This document shows, one piece after another, positions 11,053 to 19,241 of a DNA stretch of 58,775 nucleotides; position 1 is the stretch's first letter, and the number at the start of each line of letters is the position of its first letter. The notes under the pieces are model-generated. The model saw only the letters and a list, made by a program, of their open reading frames with translations. It was not told where the DNA came from and did not search any database. Location of the stretch: NCBI RefSeq assembly GCF_900258035.1, contig NZ_OGTP01000032.1:1-58775 (forward strand). The letters are read 5' to 3'. This DNA is from Caballeronia novacaledonica (GTDB lineage Bacteria; Pseudomonadota; Gammaproteobacteria; Burkholderiales; Burkholderiaceae). Position numbers and translations under genes: made by a program.

Positions 11053-11598
11053 ATGGGTTCAACGTTGGTGCGCGGCCTCGTCGCCGCCGCAGGTCTCACG
11101 GCGATGATGGCGGCATCGGCCGCCGAATATCCGATCGGCAAGCAGCACATCGAGGGCGGCATGGAAACGGGCGCCGTGTACCTTCAGCCGATCACGATGG
11201 CGCCGGAAGGCATGATGCGCAAGGCATCGGATTCGGATATCCACCTCGAGGCGGACATTCACGCGGTCAAGAACAACCCGACCGGTTTCGCCGAAGGCGA
11301 CTGGATGCCGTATCTGAACGTGACGTATGAACTCACGAAGGTCGGCACGACGCAGACCCAGAAGGGCGACCTGATGCCGATGGTCGCGAGCGACGGCCCG
11401 CACTACGGCGACAACGTGAAGCTCTTCGGTCCGGGCAAATACCATCTGAAGCTGCACATCTCGCCGCCGTCGCAGGAAGGTCACATGGCGTTCGGCCGTC
11501 ACACCGACAAGGAAACGGGCGTCGGTCCGTGGTTCAAGCCGTTCACGATCGAATACGACTTCCCGTTCGCGGGCATCGGCAAGAAGGGCGGTTACTGA
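11053..11598 (+). CDS. ftrA: Periplasmic P19-type iron-binding protein FtrA
   Basis: 181-residue member of the P19/Tp34/FetP iron-transporter family; it binds iron (and often copper) in the periplasm and delivers it to the FTR1 permease. An N-terminal signal (LVRGLVAAAGLTAMMAASAA) is followed by the EYPIGKQHIEGGMETGAVYL block, whose Met and Glu, together with His residues downstream, are metal ligands in the family, and by KYHLKLHISPPSQ. The ATG at 11053 has AAGGAG upstream; the longer in-frame ORF from 10921 is not supported. First gene of ftrABCD, behind a Fur box. Confidence 0.9.
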   Translation: MGSTLVRGLVAAAGLTAMMAASAAEYPIGKQHIEGGMETGAVYLQPITMAPEGMMRKASDSDIHLEADIHAVKNNPTGFAEGDWMPYLNVTYELTKVGTTQTQKGDLMPMVASDGPHYGDNVKLFGPGKYHLKLHISPPSQEGHMAFGRHTDKETGVGPWFKPFTIEYDFPFAGIGKKGGY

Positions 11599-11653
11599 TC
11601 GCCGCAGGCGCCCGGCATCCCGGACCGGGCGCGTTCATCCTCAGGAAGCATGC

Positions 11654-11986
11654 ATGAAATTGAAAATCCAGTTGGCCGCGCTCGCGATGTCCGTGTTCGT
11701 CTCCGGGACCGCGCTCGCCGTCGACCTGCCGACGTTCAAGCTCGAAATGAACGACGGCAAGCTCAACCCGGCGCGCATCGAGGTGCCGGCGGGGCAGCGC
11801 ATCAAGATCGAAGTGCATAACGTCGGCAAGGGCGCCGCCGAGTTCGAAAGCGTGCAGTTGCGCAAGGAAAAAGTGCTCGCGCCGGGCGCCGATTCGTTCG
11901 TCGTGATCGCGCCGCTGGACCCGGGCGAATACAAGTTTTTCGATGACTTTCATCAGAGCGCGCAGGGCGTGATCGTCGCGAAGTAA
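11654..11986 (+). CDS. ftrB: Cupredoxin-domain periplasmic protein FtrB
   Basis: 110-residue secreted protein with signal MKLKIQLAALAMSVFVSGTALA. The mature part is a single cupredoxin-like beta sandwich of the cupredoxin_1/EfeO N-domain type (PARIEVPAGQRIKIEVHNVGKGAAEFES). In the Bordetella FtrABCD model this subunit is thought to oxidise or handle iron together with FtrA before uptake; that role is from family knowledge. It lies 55 bp after ftrA, in the same operon. The classic type 1 Cys ligand is not evident, so copper binding would differ from that of plastocyanin. Confidence 0.85.
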   Translation: MKLKIQLAALAMSVFVSGTALAVDLPTFKLEMNDGKLNPARIEVPAGQRIKIEVHNVGKGAAEFESVQLRKEKVLAPGADSFVVIAPLDPGEYKFFDDFHQSAQGVIVAK

Positions 11987-12053
11987 CCGCCGTGCCGGCG
12001 CGACACGTCCTGTCGCGCGTGGCCGATCGAAGTGGAATGGCTGGAGGTTTGGA

Positions 12054-12905
12054 ATGGGGCAGGTACTTTTCATCGTGTGGCGGGAGAGCGTCGAGGCGTT
12101 GCTCGTCGTCGGCATTCTCTACGCGTGGCTGAAGAACGGCGATCATCAGGCGCGCCGCGGCCTGCCCTATCTGTGGGCCGGCGTCGTCATCGGTCTGCTC
12201 GCGGCGGTGGCGCTGGGCGCCGCGCTGATCGGCTTCACCGAAGTGCTGTCGGGCAATGCGCAGGATTACTTCCAGACCGCGATGGTGCTGGTCGCGTGCG
12301 TGCTGATCGTGCAGATGGTCCTGTGGATGAAGCGTCACGGCCGCACGCTGAAGCGCGACATGGAATCGTCGCTGCAAAAGAACACGCAGGACGGGCACTG
12401 GTGGGGCATCGCGCTGCTCGTCGCGCTCGCGATCGCGCGTGAAGGCAGCGAAACCGCCGTGTTCCTGTACGGCGTCGGCTTCGGCCAGTCGGGGCACGTC
12501 GATGCGTCGCAGTATGTGGCGATCGTCATCGGCTTCGGCCTCGCGCTGCTGACGTTCTATGTGCTGCAGCTCGGCGGCAAGATCTTCTCGTGGCGCTCGT
12601 TTTTCCGCGTCACCGAAATCATGCTGCTGTTCCTCGCGGCGGGCCTGTTCGAGACGGGCATCGACAAGCTGATCGACATGGAAGTGCTGCCGGTCATCGT
12701 CAATCAGGTGTGGAACACGTCATGGCTGCTCGACGATTCGAGTACCTTTGGCTCGCTCGTTGCTACACTCACCGGTTATCGCGCGCATCCGGCGGGTATG
12801 AATCTCGTCGCGTATGCGGTGTATTGGGTTGTCATCTATCTCTTGATGCGTCATTCGAAAAACCAGATGGCGCAAAAACAAAAGGCGGCAAGCCGTCCAG
12901 CATGA
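12054..12905 (+). CDS. ftrC: FTR1-family iron permease FtrC
   Basis: 283-residue inner-membrane permease with about seven membrane helices. Two REXXE motifs, signature of FTR1/EfeU permeases, are present: RESVE in the first helix (about residue 10) and REGSE near residue 130. They ligate ferric iron in transit. The stop overlaps the start of ftrD (ATGA), so the two are translationally coupled. Part of the Fur-controlled ftrABCD operon. Confidence 0.93.
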   Translation: MGQVLFIVWRESVEALLVVGILYAWLKNGDHQARRGLPYLWAGVVIGLLAAVALGAALIGFTEVLSGNAQDYFQTAMVLVACVLIVQMVLWMKRHGRTLKRDMESSLQKNTQDGHWWGIALLVALAIAREGSETAVFLYGVGFGQSGHVDASQYVAIVIGFGLALLTFYVLQLGGKIFSWRSFFRVTEIMLLFLAAGLFETGIDKLIDMEVLPVIVNQVWNTSWLLDDSSTFGSLVATLTGYRAHPAGMNLVAYAVYWVVIYLLMRHSKNQMAQKQKAASRPA

Positions 12906-14305
12906 GTTCTGTAATGCCTAGACCGGGCCGGCTGCAACAAGCCGGCCACTGGATGCAACGTCACGGCAGCGCGATCCGCATGATTCAGTGGGTCGTCGTT
13001 GCCGTGTACGCGTTTCTGATCGTCGTTCCCGCCGTGATGCCGCTGCCCGATGGCTCCGCGCATCTGTGGAGCAATCTCACGCTCGCCGCGCAGTTCGTGT
13101 TCTGGGGCATCTGGTGGCCGTTCGTGCTGCTGTCGATGGTCATGCTCGGCCGCGTCTGGTGCGGCGTGCTGTGTCCCGAGGGCGCGCTGTCGGAGTTCGC
13201 GAGCAAGTTCGGCCGCGGCTGGGCGATCCCGCGCTGGATGCGCTGGGGCGGCTGGCCCTTCGTCGCGTTCGGCCTGACGACGATCTACGGTCAGATGGTC
13301 AGCGTCTATCAATATCCGAAAGCGGTGCTGCTCGTGCTCGGCGGCTCGACCGTGGGCGCGATGATCATCGGCGTGCTGTATGGCCGCGAGAAGCGCGTGT
13401 GGTGCAAATATCTGTGCCCGGTGAACGGCGTGTTCTCGCTGCTGGCGCGGCTCGCGCCGTTTCACTACAAGGTCAGCGAAGACGCGTGGCGCCGTTCGTA
13501 CAAAGAGGGCGAGCACGGTCATCGCGTCATTCCGATCAACTGCGCGCCGCTCGTCCCGCTGCGCAACATGAAGGGCGCCGCGGATTGCCACATGTGCGGC
13601 CGATGCAGCGGCCATCGCGACGCGATCGCGCTCACGTGGCGCTCGCCCTCGGAAGAAGTCGTGAAGCTCGGCGACAAGGCCGCGAATCCGTGGGACACCG
13701 CGCTCATTCTTTACGGCCTGCTCGGTATCGCGATCGGCGCGTTCCACTGGACCGTGAGCACGTGGTTCGTCGATCTAAAGCAATATCTCGCGGCGTGGCT
13801 CATCGATCACGACATTCTCTGGCCGCTCGATACCAACGCGCCGTGGTTCCTGTTCACGCATTACCCGGAGCAGAACGACGTCTTCTCGTGGCTCGACGGA
13901 ACGATGGTGATCGGCTATATCGTCGCGACGGGGCTCGTGTACGGCACCGCGCTGCTCGCGCTGCTCGCGCTCGGCACGCGTATGCTCGGCAAGATGAACG
14001 CGACGCGCCTGCATCACCTGACGCTCGCGCTGATTCCGATTGCGGGCGTCGGCGTGTTTCTCGGCCTTTCCGCGACGACGGTATCGCTCTTGCGCGCCGA
14101 ACATTTGCCGTTGTGGTGGGTGCCGGGCCTGCGCCTCGGTTTGCTCGGCGCGGCGAATCTGTGGAGCGCGTGGCTCGCGTGGCGCGTGACGGGCCGCTAT
14201 ACGCGCACGCTTGTTCCCCGCGCGCTCACGATGGTATGGTTTGTCGCTGCGCTGGCCGTCGCGGACAGCGCGTGGTACCTGATGTTCTGGGGCTTCAGCC
14301 GATAA
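12902..14305 (+). CDS. ftrD: 4Fe-4S polyferredoxin membrane protein FtrD
   Basis: 467-residue membrane protein of the NapH/NosR/CcoG-like polyferredoxin group. Cysteine motifs include CGVLCPEG near residue 85, CKYLCPVNG near residue 170 and CHMCGRCSGH near residue 230, embedded among about seven or eight membrane helices. In the FtrABCD model it accepts electrons from iron oxidation or provides electrons to the permease complex. The start at 12902 overlaps the ftrC stop. The larger open frame upstream to 12590 is the reverse-phase read of ftrC and is ignored. Confidence 0.87.
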   Translation: MSSVMPRPGRLQQAGHWMQRHGSAIRMIQWVVVAVYAFLIVVPAVMPLPDGSAHLWSNLTLAAQFVFWGIWWPFVLLSMVMLGRVWCGVLCPEGALSEFASKFGRGWAIPRWMRWGGWPFVAFGLTTIYGQMVSVYQYPKAVLLVLGGSTVGAMIIGVLYGREKRVWCKYLCPVNGVFSLLARLAPFHYKVSEDAWRRSYKEGEHGHRVIPINCAPLVPLRNMKGAADCHMCGRCSGHRDAIALTWRSPSEEVVKLGDKAANPWDTALILYGLLGIAIGAFHWTVSTWFVDLKQYLAAWLIDHDILWPLDTNAPWFLFTHYPEQNDVFSWLDGTMVIGYIVATGLVYGTALLALLALGTRMLGKMNATRLHHLTLALIPIAGVGVFLGLSATTVSLLRAEHLPLWWVPGLRLGLLGAANLWSAWLAWRVTGRYTRTLVPRALTMVWFVAALAVADSAWYLMFWGFSR

Positions 14306-14342
14306 ACCGTCCACGCCGCACGCGCGGCAACGAGAGCGAGAA

Positions 14343-14756
14343 GTGAGAACGAAACCCGTATTGACCGACGAAGACGTCAAGGCCATGGCCGCCGCCGCCG
14401 AGGCGCATGCCAGGGAACACAACTGGAACGTGACGATTGCAATCGTCGACGATGGCGGACATCTGCTGCATCTGCATCGTCTGGACGGAGCGGGCGCGAG
14501 CACCGCCGAAATGGCGACGGGCAAGGCGCGCACCGCCGTGCTCGGCCGCCGCGAAACCAAGGTCTACGAAGACACCATCAAGCAGGGCCGCACGGCATTC
14601 CTCAGCGCGCCCTTGACCGCGATGCTCGAAGGCGGCGTGCCGATCTTCGTCGGCGCGGATATCGTCGGGGCGGTGGGCGTGTCGGGCGTGAAGTCGGATC
14701 AGGATGCGCAGATCGCGAAGGCGGGCATCGCGGCGCTGGGTATCGAAAACGTCTGA
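14343..14756 (+). CDS. GlcG/HbpS family heme-binding protein (DUF336)
   Basis: 137-residue GlcG/HbpS-fold protein: LTDEDVKAMAAAAEAHAREHNWNVTIAIVDDGGHLLHLHRLDGA is the standard first half, and GGVPIFVGADIVGAVGVSGVKSDQDAQIAKAGIAAL the standard end. It starts with GTG (14343) after GAGAGCGAGAA. Placed 37 bp behind ftrD, it is probably cotranscribed with the iron-transport genes, which supports a link to heme or metal handling; other family members act in glycolate or diol metabolism. Followed by a terminator. Confidence 0.85.
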   Translation: MRTKPVLTDEDVKAMAAAAEAHAREHNWNVTIAIVDDGGHLLHLHRLDGAGASTAEMATGKARTAVLGRRETKVYEDTIKQGRTAFLSAPLTAMLEGGVPIFVGADIVGAVGVSGVKSDQDAQIAKAGIAALGIENV

Positions 14757-14773
14757 AGCCTTCGCGCAATAAA

Positions 14774-14812
14774 AATGGCACGTCTTCGTCACGAAGGCGT
14801 GCCATTCTGTTT
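14774..14812 (+). terminator. Terminator of the ftr-glcG operon
   Basis: AATGGCACG (14774-14782) pairs with CGTGCCATT (14798-14806), with an inner CTTCG/CGAAG stem, then a T-rich stretch. Confidence 0.75.
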
Positions 14813-15015
14813 TCGGATGCAGCGCTTTTCGGCGCGCATCGTAACAACCCAAGCAGGAACCAAAAAAAGCGGCTTCGCTTGCTATCGACGACTGGCTGGT
14901 GTTTGCACGAAGGGGTCTAAATTCTCGCGTGCAAGTCGTCCTCGCTGGCTAAGGCCAAACACCTCTTGGCGAGGTGGTCCCCACAATACCCGGTACGTAC
15001 TGCCGTTCTTGCCTG

Positions 15016-15264
15016 TTACTTCGTCAGAATCAGTTTGCCCAGACGCGTCGCGCGCAACTGATAGGTCTCCCCGTTATGCACGATGCTCACGTGGCTGCGT
15101 CCCTGCAACAGCGCGTCGCTCTTGAGCGAACGCTCGCCGTTGCTTTCCGCTGCGTGGGCGACGTGAACCGTGGTCACCGTGGTCGCCTTCGGGCGGGTGA
15201 TCGCGGCGTCGCGGACAGCCGGGCGGCGTAGCCTGAGCGTGGAGGATCGCGGCGTGTCGGTCAT
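15016..15264 (-). CDS. hemP: Hemin uptake protein HemP
   Basis: 82-residue protein whose last 35 residues match the HemP/HmuP family (SDALLQGRSHVSIVHNG, then ETYQLRATRLGKLILTK); the N-terminal 45 residues are variable and basic. HemP/HmuP is a small cytosolic factor needed for expression of heme uptake genes in related bacteria. Here it stands alone: no heme receptor or hmuRSTUV genes follow. A Fur box covers its upstream region. The short spacing (about 40 nt) between the box and the ATG suggests a short leader. Confidence 0.9.
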   Translation of the reverse strand: MTDTPRSSTLRLRRPAVRDAAITRPKATTVTTVHVAHAAESNGERSLKSDALLQGRSHVSIVHNGETYQLRATRLGKLILTK

Positions 15265-15303
15265 GTCGGAAGTGTGCGTTCGTTGATTCGATGGGTCTAT
15301 AGT

Positions 15304-15324
15304 AAATGATAATTATTCCTATTT
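15304..15324 (-). promoter_or_regulatory. Fur box upstream of hemP
   Basis: AAATGATAATTATTCCTATTT is very close to the Fur consensus (GATAATGATAATCATTATC) and lies about 40 bp before the hemP start. Confidence 0.75.
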
Positions 15325-15411
15325 GCAACTAGACTTTCCGATTGAAGCACAACTTTTGATAGCCAATTTCGATGCAGCGACGAAGCATTCGTCACCGCAT
15401 CGGCGAAACGC

Positions 15412-15900
15412 TCAGTGCAGCGGGCTTTCGTCTTTCCGGCCGTGCACGAACTGGCGAATGAGCCGCACGGTGTCGATATCCGACTCGCGATAAGCCGACT
15501 TCACGATCTCCTGCGTCTGACGCTCATCGGCAGTGGCGTTTTCGTTCTCGGGCAGCGTCGTGCGGTACGTGAAGCGCAGGAATAGCTGGAGCGGGTCGGG
15601 CTGCTCGATCGCCATCGTGAGCGAGCCGCCGACGTAATCCGCCGTCGGCAGGATGTCGTAGCGCACGCTCGAACCGGGCGTGAGCGTCACGCGATCCCGC
15701 ACGGTGGCCTGGCCGTAGTGCAGCTCGCGTTCCATCGTGTCGCCATCGCGCGCGAGGATGTCGCAGCTATCCAGCCCCAGCACGAACAACTGCGGCTGCT
15801 CCGCGCGCAGAACGAGGCCTTCCCAAAGCTCGTCAGGCGTGAGCGAATCGACGAGCGGGTTCAGCGGATCGTTGATCTGGATGAGGTGTTCGAAATTCAA
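15412..15900 (-). CDS. SRPBCC family protein (DUF1857/AtaL-like)
   Basis: 162-residue protein of the START/SRPBCC fold: MNFEHLIQINDPLNPLVDSLTPDELWEGLVLRAEQP is the family N-terminus, followed by a beta-rich core and a long C-terminal helix (TVRLIRQFVHG). These proteins have a hydrophobic pocket; the ligand of this group is unknown. It follows the OsmC gene by 40 bp, so it probably belongs to the pirin-osmC-SRPBCC operon. Confidence 0.8.
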   Translation of the reverse strand: MNFEHLIQINDPLNPLVDSLTPDELWEGLVLRAEQPQLFVLGLDSCDILARDGDTMERELHYGQATVRDRVTLTPGSSVRYDILPTADYVGGSLTMAIEQPDPLQLFLRFTYRTTLPENENATADERQTQEIVKSAYRESDIDTVRLIRQFVHGRKDESPLH

Positions 15901-15940
15901 AACGACGGTTTCCTTCTACGTTCGTGGTGCCTGCGATGCA

Positions 15941-16339
15941 TCACTGCGGCGTGAGCCCGGACTCGATCTGAATCGCGCCGGACAGAACCTTGTGCATCGG
16001 GCACGCGTTGGCAATTTGCAAGAGCCGTTCCCGCTGTTCGTCGGACAGCGCGCCTTGCAGCGCGATGCGCCGGTCGATGTGCGTGCCTTCCGCGGTGCTC
16101 TTCATCGACAACTCGACGTGCACGCCTTCCAGCGGCCATTCCTTGCGCTTCGCGTACATTTTCAGCGTGATGGACGTGCATGCGCCAAGACTGGAGAGCA
16201 GCAGCGACGCCGGCTCCGGACCCGTGTCGCCGCCGCCGATGCTGGCGGGCTCGTCGGCGATCCACGCGTGCGTGCCGTCGGCGAGACGGACTTGGTAGTC
16301 GAGTTCGCCGATATCGGCGGTCACGGAAGGTCCGGCCAT
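15941..16339 (-). CDS. OsmC family peroxiredoxin-like protein
   Basis: 132-residue OsmC/Ohr-fold protein expected to reduce organic peroxides with two cysteines. The first cysteine sits in SSLGACTSITLKMYAKRKEW and the second in IANACPMHKVLSG, the normal arrangement of the YhfA/OsmC subfamily. The ATG at 16339 (MAGPSVTADIG) has AGGAG eight bases upstream; the frame extends to 16435 but lacks support. Middle gene of a set with pirin and an SRPBCC protein, suggesting a role in oxidative or electrophile stress. Confidence 0.9.
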   Translation of the reverse strand: MAGPSVTADIGELDYQVRLADGTHAWIADEPASIGGGDTGPEPASLLLSSLGACTSITLKMYAKRKEWPLEGVHVELSMKSTAEGTHIDRRIALQGALSDEQRERLLQIANACPMHKVLSGAIQIESGLTPQ

Positions 16340-16474
16340 GCGTTGCTCCTTTTTTGTGAGAAAAACTGCAAGCGTGACGAAAAACGGTGCGGCAAGAACG
16401 GTCATTGTGACGCAATGTGTCCGTTCATGCCTCACCGTTTCGCCGATTCCGCTCCGGTACGCGGGCGAGGGCGC

Positions 16475-17347
16475 TCAATGCGTGATCGCGCCCATCCGGC
16501 CCGCCTGATAGTCGACCACCGCCTGACGGATTTCTTCCTCCGTGTTCATCACAAACGGGCCGTAACGCACGACCGGTTCCTTCAGCGGCACGCCGCCGAT
16601 CAGCAGAAGCTCGACGGGCTCATCGCCTGCGGTGACGGCGATCGTATCGCTGTCGTCGCGAAAGACCACCATCTGCTGCGCGCGGACCGGCTGGCTTTGC
16701 GGGCCATACAACGCGGTGCCCGACAGCGGATAGGCGAACACGCGGTAATCGCGCGGCACGGCCAGCTCGATCTGTGCGCCGGGCTTCAGCGAAAAGTGCT
16801 GATACAGGATCGGCGTGCGCGTTTCGATCGCGGCCTTCACGCCGAGCGCCTCGCCCGCGATGACCTTCACGCTGACCTTGCCGTCCTCGCTCGTCGCGAC
16901 GGGAATCCGCGCCGACGGAATCTCCTGATAATGCGGCGCGATCATCTTGTCGCGCTGAGGCAGATTCACCCAAAGTTGCAGGCCGTGCACGCGGCCGCCG
17001 CGTCGCGTGAAGTCCTCGGCCGGCATTTCGCTATGCACGACGCCCGCGCCGGCGGTCATCCATTGCACGTCGCCGGGGCGCAGCGTGCCCGAATGCCCCG
17101 CCGAGTCCTTATGGCCGAACTCGCCTTCGAGCATGTACGTCACGGTCTCGAAGCCGCGATGCGGGTGGTCCGGCGCGCCTTTGGCCTCACCGGGCGCGTA
17201 GTCGGCGGGGCCCATCTCGTCGAGGAGCAGGAACGGGTCGAAGTCCATCAGAAGACGGGTCGGAAACGGGCGATGCACGACGAAGCCGCCGCCTTCGACA
17301 GTGCGGATCGCCGGAATGATGCGTTCGATGCTGCGGCTGGTGGACAT
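16475..17347 (-). CDS. Pirin family protein
   Basis: 290-residue bicupin. The N-terminal pirin domain has the metal-binding HPHRGFETVTYMLEGEFGHKDSAGH segment (His ligands and Glu) near residues 80-105 and a C-terminal pirin_C domain follows (ELLLIGGVPLKEPVVRYGPFVMNT). Such proteins include quercetin 2,3-dioxygenases (YhaK/YhhW). The gene is divergent from a LysR regulator 165 bp away, which probably controls it, and precedes the osmC gene. Substrate unknown. Confidence 0.9.
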   Translation of the reverse strand: MSTSRSIERIIPAIRTVEGGGFVVHRPFPTRLLMDFDPFLLLDEMGPADYAPGEAKGAPDHPHRGFETVTYMLEGEFGHKDSAGHSGTLRPGDVQWMTAGAGVVHSEMPAEDFTRRGGRVHGLQLWVNLPQRDKMIAPHYQEIPSARIPVATSEDGKVSVKVIAGEALGVKAAIETRTPILYQHFSLKPGAQIELAVPRDYRVFAYPLSGTALYGPQSQPVRAQQMVVFRDDSDTIAVTAGDEPVELLLIGGVPLKEPVVRYGPFVMNTEEEIRQAVVDYQAGRMGAITH

Positions 17348-17512
17348 GGTTGCCTCGCGTTGCGACTTCGGAAGTAAGGGAATAGCGATAAATTTGAAAC
17401 AGAGGTCTATTATATGGGCCGCGTTTCGCGATAAAAGACGCTGCGGCGCAATGGATTGTCGCGCTGGCGATAACGACCGCGTCTTTTCGAATCCCTGCCT
17501 TCACGAGCGACC

Positions 17513-18475
17513 ATGAAAGCCGACTCGCACGATCTGAACGATCTGATGTATTTCTCGCACGTCGTCGAGCACGGCGGATTTTCGGCTGCGGAGCGCGTGC
17601 TCGGCATTTCGAAGTCGCGGCTGTCGCGGCGCGTGTCGGAGCTCGAGGCGTCGCTCGGCGTGCGGCTGCTCCAGCGCTCGACGCGCAAGCTCGCGCTGAC
17701 CGAAGCCGGCCAGCTTTTCTACCAGCATTGCCAGGCAATGCTCGCGGAAGCCCAAGCGGCCGTGAACGTCGTGCAGAGCCTGCGCGATTCACCGCGCGGC
17801 ACGGTGCGCGTGAGCGTGCCGGTGACCATCGCGCAGACGTTTCTTTCCGCGGTCATGCCGGACTTCATGCATCGCTACCCGGAAGTGCGCATCGTGCTGC
17901 GCGTGACGAATCGTGTCGTCGATCTGTTCGAGGACGCGGTCGATGTCGCGCTGCGCGTGCGCTCGGAGCCGCCCGCGAGTTCGAACGTCGTCGCGCGGCC
18001 GCTGTGGCGCACGGAGCAGATGCTGGTCGCGGCGCCGTCGCTGCTGAAGTCGAATGCGCCGCCGATGACGCCCGCCGAACTCGCCCAATACGACACCATC
18101 GACACGCCTTCCGCCGATGGCCGCCACGTCTATCGGCTGATCGCGCCGGACGGCACGCGCCACGAGTTCGAGCACGAGCCGCGTCTCGTCACGGCGGACC
18201 TGTCGATGATCCGCGAAGCCGTGATGCGCGGCGTCGGCATCGCGGCGCTGCCCGAGATGATGTACGGCGCGCCGCTGCGAACCGGGCAGCTCTCGCCGGT
18301 GATGCCGGGCTGGACGTTTCCGTCGCCGCAACTTTATGCGGTCTTTTTGTCCCGTCAGGGCATGGTCCCTGCAGTGCGCGCGTTCGTGGATTTTCTGGTC
18401 GAGTCGATCGGCAGCGGCCAGCGCTTCCCCGGAGAATGTCCTGTTCAGGAAGCGCCGGAACGGGAAACAGTTTGA
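17513..18475 (+). CDS. LysR family transcriptional regulator
   Basis: 320-residue LTTR. The N-terminal winged helix-turn-helix covers about residues 8-67 (FSAAERVLGISKSRLSRRVSELEASLGVRLLQRSTRKLALTEAG) and the rest is the periplasmic-binding-protein-like effector domain. It is divergent from the pirin gene, the classic arrangement for a LysR regulator and its target. A likely -10 hexamer (TATAAT on the minus strand, about 17409-17414) for the pirin side lies in the shared region. The inducer is unknown, possibly a quinone or aromatic compound as in AcaR/YhaJ/QhpR-like proteins. Confidence 0.92.
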   Translation: MKADSHDLNDLMYFSHVVEHGGFSAAERVLGISKSRLSRRVSELEASLGVRLLQRSTRKLALTEAGQLFYQHCQAMLAEAQAAVNVVQSLRDSPRGTVRVSVPVTIAQTFLSAVMPDFMHRYPEVRIVLRVTNRVVDLFEDAVDVALRVRSEPPASSNVVARPLWRTEQMLVAAPSLLKSNAPPMTPAELAQYDTIDTPSADGRHVYRLIAPDGTRHEFEHEPRLVTADLSMIREAVMRGVGIAALPEMMYGAPLRTGQLSPVMPGWTFPSPQLYAVFLSRQGMVPAVRAFVDFLVESIGSGQRFPGECPVQEAPERETV

Positions 18476-18593
18476 CCGCATCCGCGTATGTCATTGGTTT
18501 ATGACATTGAAGCGCGCGTTTGCGATGGACAGATTCAATTGATCGTCATTTTTTGTGGCGGTATAGTGAAGTTCCTTCGCTAAGGAGCTCCTT

Positions 18594-18713
18594 ATGCGGA
18601 AACTCACGGCTGCTCTGATAGTTAGCCTGATAGGGTTGATTGCACTGTCCGTGTCGACCACGGCTGCTGCATGTGACGGGACTTCTGGTTCTGGCTATTC
18701 GAGCCCAAAGTGA
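18594..18713 (+). CDS. Small secreted peptide (39 aa), candidate
   Basis: Short ORF: a Lys/Arg start (MRKLTAALIV), a strong hydrophobic core ending in STTAAA, and a 13-residue polar mature part with one Cys (CDGTSGSGYSSPK). A TAAGGAG site sits 7-13 bases before the ATG. It looks like an intact signal peptide; the product could be a lipopeptide only if AAAC served as lipobox, which is marginal. It is followed by a terminator shared with exbD. The function is unknown, and the coding assignment rests on the ribosome site and hydrophobic profile. Confidence 0.5.
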   Translation: MRKLTAALIVSLIGLIALSVSTTAAACDGTSGSGYSSPK

Positions 18714-18744
18714 CCGCCTCACCCGAATGCGCCGAGCGCGCACG

Positions 18745-18780
18745 AAAAAAGGCCTTCATCCGACGATGAAGGCCTTTTAC
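18745..18780. terminator. Bidirectional terminator next to exbD
   Basis: Perfect 14-bp stem (18747-18760 with 18765-18778) with A and T runs at the two sides. Confidence 0.85.
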
Positions 18781-18800
18781 TTTGAGGCTCGGAAAAGCGC

Positions 18801-19223
18801 TTACTTGCCGCTCTTCGGCTCCGTGACGAAACCGATCTTCGTCAGTCCGCCAGCCTGCGCCGCCGACATCAGATCGGCGACTTTCTCGTACGCAACCTGG
18901 CGGTCCGCGCGCAGGTGAATCTCCGGCTGCGGATTCTGCTGCGCCGCCTGCGCGATGCGCGCATTGAGCGTCGCGTCGTCGATCGGCTGATCGTCCCACA
19001 GCGTCGTGCCGTCGGCCTTGATCGCGACGTTCACGTGCGCGGGCTTCTCGTCCTGCGGCTGGCTGCTCGCGTGCGGTAGATCGATTTTCACCGCGTGATG
19101 CATGGCCGGAATCGTGACGAGGAAGATGATCAGGAGAACCAGCATGACGTCGACGAGCGGCGTCATGTTGATTTCGCTCATCATGCCGTCGTCTTCATCT
19201 CCGGCAAAAGGGCTCATGGCCAT
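18801..19223 (-). CDS. exbD: Biopolymer transport protein ExbD
   Basis: 140-residue inner-membrane subunit of the TonB energy-coupling complex. One membrane helix (PLVDVMLVLLIIFLVTIPAM) holds the essential aspartate of MTPLVDVMLVL, and a periplasmic domain follows (HLRADRQVAYEKVADLMSAAQAGGLTKIGFVTEP). The gene lies 18 bp after exbB at the end of the bfd-tonB-exbB-exbD cluster. Confidence 0.94.
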   Translation of the reverse strand: MAMSPFAGDEDDGMMSEINMTPLVDVMLVLLIIFLVTIPAMHHAVKIDLPHASSQPQDEKPAHVNVAIKADGTTLWDDQPIDDATLNARIAQAAQQNPQPEIHLRADRQVAYEKVADLMSAAQAGGLTKIGFVTEPKSGK

Positions 19224-19241
19224 GTTGCGAATCTCCCGGAC

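Noticed and set aside
12590..12901. N-terminal extension of ftrD
   Set aside because: It is the out-of-frame read of ftrC; the ATGA overlap at 12902 is the natural start.
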